Notes: a model not told the origin generated them from the letters alone. Counted from the stretch's first letter, positions 37,247-46,877 are shown. The stretch: 64,000 nucleotides of DNA from Psychrobacillus psychrotolerans (GCF_900115805.1 NZ_FOXU01000002.1:1-64000); one strand, 5' to 3'. Program-made: numbers and translations.

Positions 37247-38119
37247 CTACTTAACCCAACCCAATATCATTTCACGTAGTAATTTACTAGCAGTGTTTAC
37301 TGTTTGCTCTGACGGATCGTAATTTGGTGCTACTTCGACTAAATCGAAACCTACTACATTTAAGCCGGAGTTTGCGATTTCGTGGATAGAAGCTAAAAGC
37401 TCACGACTTGTGATTCCGCCACAATCTACAGTTCCAGTTCCTGGTGCGTGCGCTGGGTCAAGAACGTCGATGTCAATTGTGACATAAACTGGACGTCCTT
37501 CAAGTGTTGGTAGCACTTTTTTCAAAGGCTCTAAAACTTCGAACTTGTGAATTTGCATACCATTTTCTTTTGCCCACTCAAACTCTTCTTTCATGCCTGA
37601 ACGAATTCCAAATGAATAGACGTTTTTAGGACCGATATATTCAGCAATTTTACGAATAGGTGTCGAATGAGAAAGCGGTTCTCCTTCATACTCCTCGCGT
37701 AAATCTGTATGTGCATCCATATGGATAATGGCTAGATTATCATAGTTATCTGCCACTGTCCTCATGACAGGCCAGGACACTAGATGTTCTCCACCCATGC
37801 CTACTGGAATCTTCCCATTTATCAGTAATTGGCGGATAAAGCCTGCAATTAACTCTAAGCTTTTCTCTGCATTACCAAATGGTAAAGGAATATCCCCTGC
37901 ATCAAAATAGTTCACATCATCTAGCTCGCGGTCAAGATACGGGCTATACTCCTCTAAACCTATTGAAGCTTCACGGATACGACCAGGACCAAAACGTGAT
38001 CCAGGACGATAGCTTACAGTCCAGTCCATTGGCATTCCATAAATGACTGCTTGTGCTTCATCATAATTTTGTTTGCTTTTTATAAAAACATTTCCTGAGT
38101 ATTCTTCACTAAATCGCAT
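37247..38119 (-). CDS. speB: agmatinase
   Basis: A 290-residue ureohydrolase that splits agmatine into putrescine and urea. The binuclear manganese ligands are in GGEHLVSWP, IIHMDAHTDLR and YVTIDIDVLDPAHAPGTG. The frame extends to a TTG at 38137; the ATG at 38119 has GGAG ahead and gives the usual 290 residues. It follows speE after 4 bases, forming the polyamine pair found in B. subtilis. Confidence 0.96.
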   Translation of the reverse strand: MRFSEEYSGNVFIKSKQNYDEAQAVIYGMPMDWTVSYRPGSRFGPGRIREASIGLEEYSPYLDRELDDVNYFDAGDIPLPFGNAEKSLELIAGFIRQLLINGKIPVGMGGEHLVSWPVMRTVADNYDNLAIIHMDAHTDLREEYEGEPLSHSTPIRKIAEYIGPKNVYSFGIRSGMKEEFEWAKENGMQIHKFEVLEPLKKVLPTLEGRPVYVTIDIDVLDPAHAPGTGTVDCGGITSRELLASIHEIANSGLNVVGFDLVEVAPNYDPSEQTVNTASKLLREMILGWVK

Positions 38120-38123
38120 AGCC

Positions 38124-38957
38124 TTACTCTCCTGCAAGATCTTTCACAAATTTTGGTAGTACAAATGCCGCTTTATGAAGCTCTTTTGTGTAATACTTTG
38201 TTTCAATATCAAAGTATTGCTCGTCCGGAACTTGAAGTGGATCATACTTTTTAGATCCAATTGTAAAGCACCAAAGTCCGCTTGGATATGTAGGAATGTT
38301 TGCCAAATACATATTAGTTATTGGGAAGATTTCCTTTACGTCTTTTTGAACTTGGCGGATTAAATCTGCCTTAAACCATGGGTTGTCCGATTGTGCAACG
38401 AATAGACCATCTTCTTTTAAAGCTCTAGAAATTCCAGCATAGAAACCTTTTGTAAATAGGTTTACTGCTGGTCCTACTGGTTCTGTAGAATCTACCATAA
38501 TCACATCATATTCATTTTCAGATTCTGCAATATGCATGAAACCATCGCCTACTTGCACGTCTACGCGAGGATTTTCTAATTCACATGCGATTTCTGGTAA
38601 ATATATTTTTGAATACTCAATTACTTTTCCATCTATATCAACAAGTGTAGCTTTCTTCACTTTTGGATGCTTCATAATTTCACGAATTACTCCACCGTCT
38701 CCACCACCAACTACTAACACATTTTCAGGGTTAGGATGTGTGAATAAAGGAACATGCGCAACCATTTCATGGTATACAAACTCATCTTTTTGAGAGGTCA
38801 TTACCATGCCATCTAAGAAGAGCATATTTCCCCATTCTTCTGTTTCTGCCATTTCTAACAATTGAAAATCTGTTTGCTCGGTATGAAGAGTGCGATTCAC
38901 CTTCATTGTGATGCCAAAATTCTCGGTTTGCTTCTCTGTAAACCAAAATCCAGCCAT
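38124..38957 (-). CDS. speE: spermidine synthase
   Basis: A 277-residue aminopropyltransferase making spermidine from putrescine and decarboxylated AdoMet. [15 protein letters not shown] is the nucleotide-binding glycine loop, [13 protein letters not shown] the second motif and [14 protein letters not shown] the catalytic one. First gene of the speE-speB pair. Confidence 0.96.
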   Translation of the reverse strand: MAGFWFTEKQTENFGITMKVNRTLHTEQTDFQLLEMAETEEWGNMLFLDGMVMTSQKDEFVYHEMVAHVPLFTHPNPENVLVVGGGDGGVIREIMKHPKVKKATLVDIDGKVIEYSKIYLPEIACELENPRVDVQVGDGFMHIAESENEYDVIMVDSTEPVGPAVNLFTKGFYAGISRALKEDGLFVAQSDNPWFKADLIRQVQKDVKEIFPITNMYLANIPTYPSGLWCFTIGSKKYDPLQVPDEQYFDIETKYYTKELHKAAFVLPKFVKDLAGE

Positions 38958-39124
38958 TTATCTATCTCCGTTTCTACAATAGTTTTTGGTATTTATAAAA
39001 AAAATAAATACATTGAAAGTATAGTGCTTTTTGACAAAAGTGCAATACTTTTTTGTTTGCCCGTTTAATTTGAATCTATTGTTCTCATACTAATGAAAAC
39101 ATCATTTAGAACGGAGTTGATTTA

Positions 39125-41191
39125 ATGGGGCGTATTCAACATAGAAAAAAAGTCATACGAAGCAAACGATGGAAAAGGCTATTCCTTTTATGTGTTGCTG
39201 CTGGCTGTGCACTTTTGAGCGCATTCATCACGCTCCGAATATATGCTCAAATCGTTGGTGCTCCCATAATTCAAGTCCCAATTTCTTCTGTATTTTTAGA
39301 CAGTCAAGGAAATGTTATCGGTGATCGCTTTGAAGACCAACGGAGATATTGGATTTCATTGGAGGAGATGTCTCCTTTTTTACCTCAAGCCACTGTGGCG
39401 GTAGAAGACCAGGAGTTTTATGAGCATCATGGATTTGATTATTCACGGATTGCTGGAGCCATTTTAAAGGATATAAAAGCTGGAAAAAAAGTAGAAGGAG
39501 CCAGTACAATTACGCAGCAATATGCTCGTAATTTGTTTCTTACCCATGAAAAGTCTTGGACTCGAAAGATAAATGAAGCGCTATATGCCTACCGATTAGA
39601 GCTTTTCTACGATAAGGACGAACTGTTAGAAGGTTATTTGAATACAGTGTACTTTGGTCATGGTATGTATGGCGTCGAGGCAGCGAGTAGATTCTATTTT
39701 GCGAAAAGCGCTAAATCTTTGACTCTAGCAGAATCCGCCCTATTAGTTGGAATACCGAAAGGCCCTACCTATTATTCACCGTTAGTAAATGAAGAAAAAG
39801 CAGTTACTCGTCAGCAACTAATTCTAACATTGATGGAAAACCAACAAAAGATAACTGCTGACCAAAAGGAACGAGCATTCAATGAAAATTATGTATTAAA
39901 AGCAGAGGACTCTCTAATAAAGCAAAAAACGGCCCCTTACTTTTTAGAAGAAGTGTGGAAAGAAGCAACAGAAATCACTTTGGAAAATGGTCGCCGTATT
40001 GAAGAAGGTGGATGGACAATTGAAACCACTTTAAACAAAAAACATCAACAAGTAGCGGAAGAAATAGTTGAAAAATGGATGCCAAAAGGAGAACTACAAA
40101 TAGGATTTGTAAGTATGGAACCAGATACTGGTTATGTAACTGCAATGCTCGGTGGAAGAAATTTCACGGATAGTCCCTTCAACCGAGTTACACAAGCAAA
40201 AAGGCAGCCAGGTTCTACCATCAAAGCGTTATTATTTGCAGCAGCCTTAGAAAACGGATTCTCTCCGCTCACTTATATGAAAAGTGAGCGTACTATTTTC
40301 ACATACGATAATGGCCGCCAAGAATATGAACCTAAAAATGTGAACGGGGAGTTCGCTGGTCATCCTATTTCATTGGCACAGGCCCTCGCTATTTCCGATA
40401 ATATTTATGCCGTTAAAACGTTAGAACAAATTGGATATAAACCTTTTCAACGGTTAACAGAAAGATTTAATCTAGATATGAAGGTAAAGGATGCTCCCTC
40501 TACTGCTCTCGGTACAACAGAAGTTTCGCTATTAGAAATGACAAAAGTTTATAACACTATATCTGCTGGTGGAATTCAGAAAAAACCTAAGTATATAACA
40601 AAAATAACTGATAAAAGCGGGAACGTCATTTATGACATAGAGAACGATGAGGAAAAAGGGAAAAAAGTTTTAAGCGAACAGGACTCGTTTATACTATCCC
40701 ATTTACTAACAGGAATGTTCGACCCCGTTTTCAACGACTATTCACCTGCTACAGGGATAAGTATTCGAGCAAAACAAACCAGACCATATGCAGCAAAGTC
40801 TGGAACTACAAATACAGACCAATATTTGATAGGCTTCTCACCTCAATTAACAGCAGGTGTATGGAATGGCTATGATCAAGGTAAACAAGTGAGTGATGCG
40901 GAAGCAAGACAAGTAACGAAACAAGTATGGATTGAATTTATGGAAGCAGTTCACCAAGGACTTCCCGTTGAGCCTTTCATAGCCCCGGACGGTGTTCAAG
41001 GCGTCATTGTCGATATAGAAACAGGTGGAATCGCTACATCTGCTTGTGAAAAACAGCGACTAGTTTACATGAAACAAAAAGATGTTCCAACTAAGCTTTG
41101 CACCGACCCTAAATTGAAGCAGCAAACATTCGAGGAGAGTGTGGAAGAATCTGAACCGTGGTCAATTTTCCCATTTAATTTGTTTGAGTAG
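39125..41191 (+). CDS. pbpG: class A penicillin-binding protein
   Basis: A 688-residue bifunctional peptidoglycan synthase. An N-terminal basic stretch and one membrane anchor (about 19-40) are followed by a GT51 glycosyltransferase (VEDQEFYEHHGFD, EGASTITQQYARN) and a transpeptidase with SxxK in PGSTIK, SDN in AISDN and KSGTT. By position between speE and ywhD it matches B. subtilis PbpG (YwhE), a sporulation PBP made in the forespore. GGAG lies at good distance. Divergent from speE. Confidence 0.92.
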   Translation: MGRIQHRKKVIRSKRWKRLFLLCVAAGCALLSAFITLRIYAQIVGAPIIQVPISSVFLDSQGNVIGDRFEDQRRYWISLEEMSPFLPQATVAVEDQEFYEHHGFDYSRIAGAILKDIKAGKKVEGASTITQQYARNLFLTHEKSWTRKINEALYAYRLELFYDKDELLEGYLNTVYFGHGMYGVEAASRFYFAKSAKSLTLAESALLVGIPKGPTYYSPLVNEEKAVTRQQLILTLMENQQKITADQKERAFNENYVLKAEDSLIKQKTAPYFLEEVWKEATEITLENGRRIEEGGWTIETTLNKKHQQVAEEIVEKWMPKGELQIGFVSMEPDTGYVTAMLGGRNFTDSPFNRVTQAKRQPGSTIKALLFAAALENGFSPLTYMKSERTIFTYDNGRQEYEPKNVNGEFAGHPISLAQALAISDNIYAVKTLEQIGYKPFQRLTERFNLDMKVKDAPSTALGTTEVSLLEMTKVYNTISAGGIQKKPKYITKITDKSGNVIYDIENDEEKGKKVLSEQDSFILSHLLTGMFDPVFNDYSPATGISIRAKQTRPYAAKSGTTNTDQYLIGFSPQLTAGVWNGYDQGKQVSDAEARQVTKQVWIEFMEAVHQGLPVEPFIAPDGVQGVIVDIETGGIATSACEKQRLVYMKQKDVPTKLCTDPKLKQQTFEESVEESEPWSIFPFNLFE

Positions 41192-41317
41192 AACTTGGAG
41201 AATTGATTGAATAATGATGAAAACCAATGGAAAGAAATCAGAAATTGGTCGTATTTCGTTATCGTTATAATCGTATGAATTCCTTCCACTAATGCGTTGT
41301 TCGTTTTATAAGCATAA

Positions 41318-41363
41318 TAAAAAGCTTACTGCCACCTATAATTAGGTAGTAGTAAGCTTTTTC
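41318..41363 (+). terminator. terminator of pbpG
   Basis: AAAAAGCTTACT...AGTAAGCTTTTT with an inner CACCTA/TAGGTG-like stem. Confidence 0.85.
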
Positions 41364-41535
41364 TTAGCTTGGCTTTCTGTAAAAGAATGCGGTCATTGGA
41401 ATGGGTGGTCAATTCACGCATACATTTTAACTACTTGCGTCCACTAAGTGTCCTAGCATTACTTGGAAGTAAGCTTTATCTAAATTGTACTGTCTTTTCG
41501 TCTTTAATTCAACTACCTAACGGACTATTTGTATA
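41364..41535. other. gap without recognised feature
   Basis: Between the pbpG terminator and the ywhD stop codon I see no gene, repeat or clear hairpin. The 41192-41317 stretch before the terminator likewise holds only the pbpG 3' untranslated region. Confidence 0.5.
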
Positions 41536-42057
41536 CTAGGCTTCGACAGATAGGTCTTGATGTAGTTTTTCTTCACTTCTATCCCACATTTCTCTGTTAT
41601 GAGACTGTAAAAATTCACGTAAAATATTTTTTGAGCGGTCATCCATAAAATCGACTAAAATATGACGTTTCATTGATTTGTCCATGCGATTAACGTGATC
41701 AGCTAAATTCTTATAGCCGCGACGTTTTTCTCGGTTAATAACCATTTCACAAGCACTGACCCCAGCATAATATGGTCCTTGTGGATTATAATCGATCGTC
41801 ACCCAAACAAGCCAATACGATTTCCCTCCCAGGGAGTCTTCTCGGTTCGTTGTAAACTTAATGCCTCGCTCTGTATCACTTCTTGCATGCATTGCTCCAA
41901 CTTCTACCCTAGCAAGGTCTTCTTCTATATCAATAATGACTGGAGATACATTCTCTAATGATAGAGAACCTATACCGAATCCCTTATGTCCGTCAGTCGG
42001 ATCATTTTTAATAATCGTGAAGCCTATCTTTTGTTTTGGTTTTTCTTCGTTCGTCAT
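41536..42057 (-). CDS. ywhD: YwhD family protein
   Basis: A 173-residue soluble protein conserved in Bacillales next to pbpG. Typical segments: KIGFTIIKNDPTDGHKGFG, RSDTERGIKF and VDFMDDRSKNILREFL. No enzymatic motif is apparent and function is unknown. GGAGGG precedes the ATG. It is divergent from the tautomerase gene, 66 bases away. Confidence 0.88.
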   Translation of the reverse strand: MTNEEKPKQKIGFTIIKNDPTDGHKGFGIGSLSLENVSPVIIDIEEDLARVEVGAMHARSDTERGIKFTTNREDSLGGKSYWLVWVTIDYNPQGPYYAGVSACEMVINREKRRGYKNLADHVNRMDKSMKRHILVDFMDDRSKNILREFLQSHNREMWDRSEEKLHQDLSVEA

Positions 42058-42123
42058 TCGACAGTTCCCTCCATTCTGTTATGATACTAGTATACAGAAA
42101 AGTTCACTAAAGGAGGAAATGAA

Positions 42124-42309
42124 ATGCCATATGTCACAGTAAAAATGCTTGAAGGACGTACCGACGAGCAAAAAAGAGCATTAGTGGAGAAGGTAACTGC
42201 TGCTGTTTCCGAAACAGTTAATGCTCCAATCGAGAATGTTACTGTATTCATCGAAGAAATGCCGAAGAATCATTATGGAACTGCTGGCAAGTTATTTAGT
42301 GATAGATAA
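42124..42309 (+). CDS. ywhB: 4-oxalocrotonate tautomerase family protein
   Basis: A 61-residue tautomerase-superfamily monomer that forms hexamers. After removal of Met, the N-terminal catalytic Pro1 of PYVTVKMLEGRTDEQK is exposed; ENVTVFIEEMPKNHYGTAG is the second signature. B. subtilis YwhB has the same position and shows 2-hydroxymuconate tautomerase activity in vitro; the physiological substrate is unknown. AAAGGAGG precedes the ATG. Confidence 0.93.
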   Translation: MPYVTVKMLEGRTDEQKRALVEKVTAAVSETVNAPIENVTVFIEEMPKNHYGTAGKLFSDR

Positions 42310-42316
42310 CTTCAAT

Positions 42317-42355
42317 AAAAACGAATTCTATTTTATATAGGATTCGTTTTTTTAT
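42317..42355 (+). terminator. terminator of ywhB
   Basis: AAAACGAATTC and GGATTCGTTTT arms followed by TTTTTA, 8 bases past the stop. Confidence 0.82.
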
Positions 42356-42392
42356 GGGGCTTATTTGTACTAAGCTATGAAAGTAATACTTT

Positions 42393-42505
42393 TGATTTCC
42401 GTTACAGTCGGACACTTTCCGCGGGCGAGGTCAAGCCTCCTCGTTCGCTTCGCTCTCTGCGGGGTCTCGACTTTCTCGCTTATCCCGCTGGAGTCGCCGA
42501 CTTTC
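42393..42505 (-). repeat. GC-rich interspersed repeat, copy B
   Basis: Inverted copy of 131-229: on the minus strand it reads AGCGAGAAAGTCGAGACCCC...GAGGAGGCTTGACCTCGCCC...CGGAAAG. It also contains a further outer arm CGGCGACTCCAGCGGGATA. Much higher GC than the flanks; non-coding. Confidence 0.78.
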
Positions 42506-42704
42506 ACTACAATCAATAAATTGAGTAGTAATTACCCATTAATAAAACTGAGTGTTTATGATAAACACGATGAATAGGCAGATTATATAAAGTACCAATC
42601 TGTAAAGCTAAATTATAGTAGAATCAATTGCATAAATACTTATTTCAATATAAAAGACGAAATCTATGTGATATTATCTGTTTACATAAAGTGGACTTTG
42701 TCTA

Positions 42705-42888
42705 TTGGAGCGCTAGGTGGCGACTCCAGTGGGAACAGCGCGAGCTGAAAGCCCCGCAGGAAAGACATTGGTCAAACTTTGTTAGACCAATGTCTTTGCG
42801 ACGAGTAACCGCAGGAGCATATGTTTTCGTAGTGACGAGCAGATTGAAGCCGTGCCCACGGAAAGCGTCCACCTGAAGCGGAAATCAA
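42705..42888 (+). repeat. GC-rich interspersed repeat, copy C, with internal stem
   Basis: Outer parts TGGGAACAGCGCGAGCTGAA and GCCGTGCCCACGGAAAGCGTC occur joined in copy D at 49694-49759. Between them lie about 105 extra bases, including a perfect 13-bp inverted repeat AAAGACATTGGTC / GACCAATGTCTTT (42761-42773, 42785-42797) with an 11-base loop. No frame or start signal. With copy B and a terminator it accounts for the 42310-42986 gap. Confidence 0.75.
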
Positions 42889-42975
42889 TAATACCCGGAT
42901 CTTACTTGCACTTTAAGTAAGTTTACTTGCTCAATGGTATCCTTTACTTTCGGAATGAATATTTTTTTCCAAAAG

Positions 42976-42999
42976 AAAAAGCCATCCTATTGGATAGCT
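42976..42999 (-). terminator. terminator of ywgA
   Basis: Minus strand AGCTATCC/GGATGGCT stem followed by TTTTCTTTT. The ywgA stop codon lies in its loop. Confidence 0.75.
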
Positions 43000-43502
43000 C
43001 TTTCGTTCATGAGGTTCATGACAAATGTGAAGGCCTCGTCAATTTCTTCTTTTGAAAAATTGAGTTTTCCTTTAACGACATGAAGTTTTTCGATTTGCTC
43101 TTCTTTTGGTAGATAATCGAAATATAATAACGTCGATACTAGTTCAAGGAAACGAGAACTTTTATCTTTCATTTGGTTAATGCATGCTACCAAATCTCTT
43201 GGTGCTTCAGGAACTTGAGCCATTTTAGTAAAATGCTCACCTGCGTCAGTCATTTGGTATTTATATTGTACATAGGAGCCTTTGTCTTGGCGTTCTTCTT
43301 GTAGGAATCCCATATTACATAATTCTTCGATCCGTAAGGTAAGCTCTTCTGAATAAGGGCCATAAAAATGGAATTCGTATTTTTCCTTGTATGGATATTG
43401 AAGTTTTTTTGCGATGTAAATCATTTTTTGCAGTTTTTTCCGACCTGTAATGCCATCCGCTGCTCCGATAAATTGTACAACTTTTGCATGTTCTTCTATC
43501 AC
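42987..43502 (-). CDS. ywgA: YwgA family protein
   Basis: A 171-residue protein, largely helical, resembling a winged-helix arrangement in its first 90 residues (ITGRKKLQKMIYIAKKL, HFYGPYSEELTLRIEEL, YQMTDAGEHF). It pairs with the HD-domain gene ywfO as in B. subtilis, 26 bases downstream of it. Function is unknown; a phage-derived regulator-like fold is possible. Confidence 0.85.
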   Translation of the reverse strand: MIEEHAKVVQFIGAADGITGRKKLQKMIYIAKKLQYPYKEKYEFHFYGPYSEELTLRIEELCNMGFLQEERQDKGSYVQYKYQMTDAGEHFTKMAQVPEAPRDLVACINQMKDKSSRFLELVSTLLYFDYLPKEEQIEKLHVVKGKLNFSKEEIDEAFTFVMNLMNERAIQ

Positions 43503-43528
43503 TTAGACCCCTCCTTTACTTCAAATCA

Positions 43529-44824
43529 TTAAGTTAATAAATCGAGTATTTGTTTCTTCAATGCTTTTTTCTTTCCGTCCTTCGTCAAGATATCTTCTGG
43601 AAAGTACAATTTATGGTCTGTTCTTCTTTTCCCAGAGATTGCCTCTACAATATCCGATTCACGTGATAGCTCACGAATTTCCCCGTTAGGTTTTAGCAAA
43701 TGTATTGGAATTCGTTCGCCTTCTTCTCCTGGACGGTAAAAATCATATGGTAGATCTGAAGAGGAATCGAACACTAAGTAATACTCTGGATCTATACCCG
43801 CTTTTTTGAATAGTAATTCTAATTCTTTCATCTTCATATAATCTTTCGCTAAATCGAACTCTATATATTGAAATAGCTTCCGGTTCACAAAACGATCGCT
43901 CAAATCCGATAGAATGGGATCATCTTCTGACATCCATAACTGAAAATAAGTTAATAAAACCCCTTCATCTAAAGCAAGGTACTCATTTAAAGTATATGTA
44001 CCATCAAAGAATCCTCTAAAATGAGTCGGTTGCTGTTTAAAATCATAACCCATTTTACTTAATGCTTTTGCTCGATGTAGAACTTTCGTCAAAATTACTT
44101 CGGCACTACGGGAAACTGGATGGAAATATACTTGCCAATACATTTGATATCTACTCATTATATAATCTTCCACTGCATGCATTCCACTCGATTTGATGAC
44201 TACTTGGTCTTCTCTTGGTCGCATGACACGCAAAATTCTTTCCATATCGAAATGTCCATAACTTACACCAGTAAAATAAGCATCTCTTTGCAAGTAATCC
44301 ATACGGTCAGCATCTATTTGACTGGATATTAAACTTACTACCTGCTTGTTTGGATATGTTTTACCGATAACGTCGGCAACTCGTTGCGGAAAATCTTCGC
44401 TAACTCTTTTTAGTATCTTATTGACATCCGTATCGCCAAGTATTATTTGTTGGGTGAAATATTCATGGTCTAACCCAAATACATTCTCAAATGCATGAGA
44501 AAATGGGCCGTGCCCTAAATCATGGAGAAGAGCAGCACATAATACTACTAGCCTTTCTGAATCATCCCATTCTGGACGTCCACTAAAGCTATCATCTACG
44601 ATTCTTCTCACAATCTCGTACACACCTAGTGAGTGATTAAAACGGCTATGTTCGGCACCATGAAAAACTAGATATGTAGTTCCGAGCTGTTTAATCCGGC
44701 GAAGTCGTTGAAACTCTTTTGCTCCGATAACATCCCAGATGACCTGATCACGAACATGGATATAGCGGTGAACTGGATCTTTAAACACTTTTTCTTCTGC
44801 TAGCTTTTGTGTCGCATAGCTCAT
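43529..44824 (-). CDS. ywfO: HD-domain phosphohydrolase (YwfO, dNTPase-like)
   Basis: A 431-residue metal-dependent hydrolase of the SAMHD1/dGTPase type. The HD motif is visible: H in SRFNHSLGVYE, HD in ALLHDLGHGPFSHAFE and the late aspartate in SSQIDADRMDYLQRDA. B. subtilis YwfO-type enzymes hydrolyse dNTPs in vitro. The ATG at 44824 follows CGGAGGTGG; the frame extends to 44887 without a site. Confidence 0.92.
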   Translation of the reverse strand: MSYATQKLAEEKVFKDPVHRYIHVRDQVIWDVIGAKEFQRLRRIKQLGTTYLVFHGAEHSRFNHSLGVYEIVRRIVDDSFSGRPEWDDSERLVVLCAALLHDLGHGPFSHAFENVFGLDHEYFTQQIILGDTDVNKILKRVSEDFPQRVADVIGKTYPNKQVVSLISSQIDADRMDYLQRDAYFTGVSYGHFDMERILRVMRPREDQVVIKSSGMHAVEDYIMSRYQMYWQVYFHPVSRSAEVILTKVLHRAKALSKMGYDFKQQPTHFRGFFDGTYTLNEYLALDEGVLLTYFQLWMSEDDPILSDLSDRFVNRKLFQYIEFDLAKDYMKMKELELLFKKAGIDPEYYLVFDSSSDLPYDFYRPGEEGERIPIHLLKPNGEIRELSRESDIVEAISGKRRTDHKLYFPEDILTKDGKKKALKKQILDLLT

Positions 44825-44863
44825 TCTTCCACCTCCGAAATGTAGTTTAGTATTCATTATAAA

Positions 44864-44890
44864 GAAAAAACCGCATATTGAATACACGGC
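44864..44890 (-). terminator. weak terminator of the DUF1450 gene
   Basis: Minus strand CCGTGTATT/AATATGCGG stem (two wobble or mismatched pairs) followed by TTTTTTC. Confidence 0.5.
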
Positions 44891-44900
44891 AAAAGTTCTG

Positions 44901-45128
44901 TTAATCTGCTATCTTCGCTCGTACTTTTTCCATTAATTCGTCTTCCGTTAACGCAGCAACGGGACGATTATTGATAAAGGCGAATGTTTTTTTTCGTCCG
45001 GGACCGCAGTACGACTGACATTCTTTCACTTCAATCTCAGCTTCCGGATCAATCGCTTTTAGTTTAGGTATTAATGTTTTTAAATTGACGGCTTGACACT
45101 CATCGCAAACACGAAAATGGTTTGCCAT
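44901..45128 (-). CDS. DUF1450 family small protein (YuzB-like)
   Basis: A 75-residue protein with four cysteines in two groups, [11 protein letters not shown] and [21 protein letters not shown], a thioredoxin-like 2Fe-2S or zinc pattern typical of DUF1450. The ATG at 45128 has AAAGGGG 9 bases ahead. Function is unknown. Confidence 0.82.
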   Translation of the reverse strand: MANHFRVCDECQAVNLKTLIPKLKAIDPEAEIEVKECQSYCGPGRKKTFAFINNRPVAALTEDELMEKVRAKIAD

Positions 45129-45383
45129 AGTCTTCAACCCCTTTCATTCATTACGTCTTGGCGTAATTGCCTCCTCTTAATATCTGCGATATTCGCCGGA
45201 AACATTATCATTTTTTCATTAGTTTTAGTACAAATAGCTGAATGTTTAATAGTAATAGTCTACAGGTCATTGTATCTTAAAGTTTATATTGCTATCAAGT
45301 GTATATTACGTGAATAAAAGAGCACTAAGTTGACCATTATGTTAATAGAACAACGAAACTATGAACATGGCAGGAGGAAGAAC

Positions 45384-46007
45384 ATGGTAAAAATTAGACA
45401 AGACGCATGGATGACAGAGAATGATGAAATGCTAGCAGAGATGGTATTACGTCACGTTCGAGAAGGCAGCACGCAACTAAACGCATTTGAAGAAGCAGGA
45501 GACGAATTAAATAGAACTGCAGCAGCTTGTGGATTTCGCTGGAACGCAGTCGTTCGTCATCAATATGAAAATGAGTTAAAGGAAGCGAAAAAAGAAAGAA
45601 AAGAAAAGCTTCGTATATTAGGAAAAGATTATAGACGAAGAGGAAATGGAATTTATCTAGCTAAATCTCAAGATGATGGTGAACGCACCCAATCCATTCC
45701 GGTATCTGCATTATCGATCGATATTATCATTGCATATCTCGTACGTTTGCAACATAGTGATTCAGATGTTTCTAGATACCGTCACCTTTCAACTATATCG
45801 AATGAAAAGATTCGTAAATTAGAAAGTGAGCTTGCAAAACTAGAAAAAGAAAACGCAGCTATTAAACAAGATTACGAGCAATTCGTTCAGATCATGAACC
45901 GTGCAAGACGTCTTGTAACTTTAAACGACGAGGAAATACCAGCAGTACCCGTTTTCCAAATGGAGAAGAATGGTAATCTCGTATCTAAAGAACCACCAAT
46001 CGTTTAG
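45384..46007 (+). CDS. rsfA: prespore-specific regulator RsfA
   Basis: A 207-residue DNA-binding regulator. The Myb/SANT-like N-terminal domain reads RQDAWMTENDEMLAEMVLRH and CGFRWNAVVRHQY; a basic linker and a C-terminal coiled coil (about 140-180, KIRKLESELAKLEKENAAI) follow. RsfA of B. subtilis (YwfN) fine-tunes sigma-F genes in the forespore and lies in the same neighbourhood. AGGAGG precedes the ATG at 45384; the longer frame from 45330 has no site. Confidence 0.9.
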   Translation: MVKIRQDAWMTENDEMLAEMVLRHVREGSTQLNAFEEAGDELNRTAAACGFRWNAVVRHQYENELKEAKKERKEKLRILGKDYRRRGNGIYLAKSQDDGERTQSIPVSALSIDIIIAYLVRLQHSDSDVSRYRHLSTISNEKIRKLESELAKLEKENAAIKQDYEQFVQIMNRARRLVTLNDEEIPAVPVFQMEKNGNLVSKEPPIV

Positions 46008-46024
46008 AAGATTGGTGGTTTTTA
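45985..46024 (+). terminator. terminator of rsfA
   Basis: AACCACCAATC and GATTGGTGGTT arms around GTTTAGAA, followed by TTTA. The rsfA stop codon TAG is in the loop. Confidence 0.85.
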
Positions 46025-46026
46025 TT

Positions 46027-46866
46027 TTATTTTTCTAGCATTTTTTTATTGCGATCTACTACTCGTTGCATGTAAAACATATACAAGTCCATTTCATCAG
46101 GTGTGACAGATTGATGGATGACTGTGTCTGACAACTGTTGAAGCAATTGTTGGATACGAATAACGATATCCTCTACTCTAAACGAGGTATCTAGCAGTTC
46201 ATTCATAGATGCCATCACTTCTGGTTTAATATCTGGATATGTAAACTTAGTATTTTCACCTTGAATGCCAATTTCGTAAAATCTACGTATCAGTTCTGCT
46301 CGTTCACTTCCACTACCTTCAATACATAGATACACCTGCACTGCTATTCCCTGACGCAATCTTCGCTGGGAAACTCCCGCAAACTTTTTACCATCTATAC
46401 TTAAATCATATGAACCTGGACAATACGATCCAATAATTTCATAAGCTTCTATTTTCCCATCTGCTTCGGGGAATAAAAGCTCGACGAATGTAAGCATTAC
46501 TTCATAGCCAGTAGGAATATCTATCGCCTGCTTCGCTTCCGGTAAAATAATAGATACATTTAGTACACCCTCATCTAAAACTACTGCTAGTCCTCCAGAA
46601 TTTCGTACAATGGGGGAATATCCCTGGGTACGAAGAAAGTTCTGCCCATCCTCCACAAACGGGAGTCTGTGATCTTGTATACCTAAAACAACAGTTTGAG
46701 AGTGGACCCACGTACGTACAGTAGCCGGTGACTGTTGTTGTCCTACTAGGTGACATAGTAAATCATCTGATGCGAATGATTCAAGTGCAGATCTACTTTT
46801 CCCACTAAGCGATTGATCCCAAAATCGCCATTTTTCTTGCTGCAATAAAACTTCTATTTCTGACAT
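46027..46866 (-). CDS. lipL: octanoyl-[GcvH]:protein N-octanoyltransferase
   Basis: A 279-residue amidotransferase that moves octanoyl from GcvH to lipoyl-domain proteins such as E2 subunits. The catalytic cysteine is in IGSYCPGSYDLSIDGKKFAG; RNSGGLAVVLDEGVLNVSI is the biotin/lipoyl-ligase-fold signature. The position beside pta corresponds to B. subtilis ywfL (lipL). The ATG at 46866 has GAGGAG 7 bases ahead; the TTG at 46881 overlaps it. Confidence 0.92.
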   Translation of the reverse strand: MSEIEVLLQQEKWRFWDQSLSGKSRSALESFASDDLLCHLVGQQQSPATVRTWVHSQTVVLGIQDHRLPFVEDGQNFLRTQGYSPIVRNSGGLAVVLDEGVLNVSIILPEAKQAIDIPTGYEVMLTFVELLFPEADGKIEAYEIIGSYCPGSYDLSIDGKKFAGVSQRRLRQGIAVQVYLCIEGSGSERAELIRRFYEIGIQGENTKFTYPDIKPEVMASMNELLDTSFRVEDIVIRIQQLLQQLSDTVIHQSVTPDEMDLYMFYMQRVVDRNKKMLEK

Positions 46867-46877
46867 GTGACTACTCC

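Noticed and set aside
42761-42797. Perfect hairpin as a transcription terminator
   Set aside because: No T-run follows on either strand and it is the insert of a GC-rich repeat.
45093-45317. 74-codon plus-strand frame upstream of rsfA
   Set aside because: No ribosome site, partly antisense to the DUF1450 gene, composition not protein-like.
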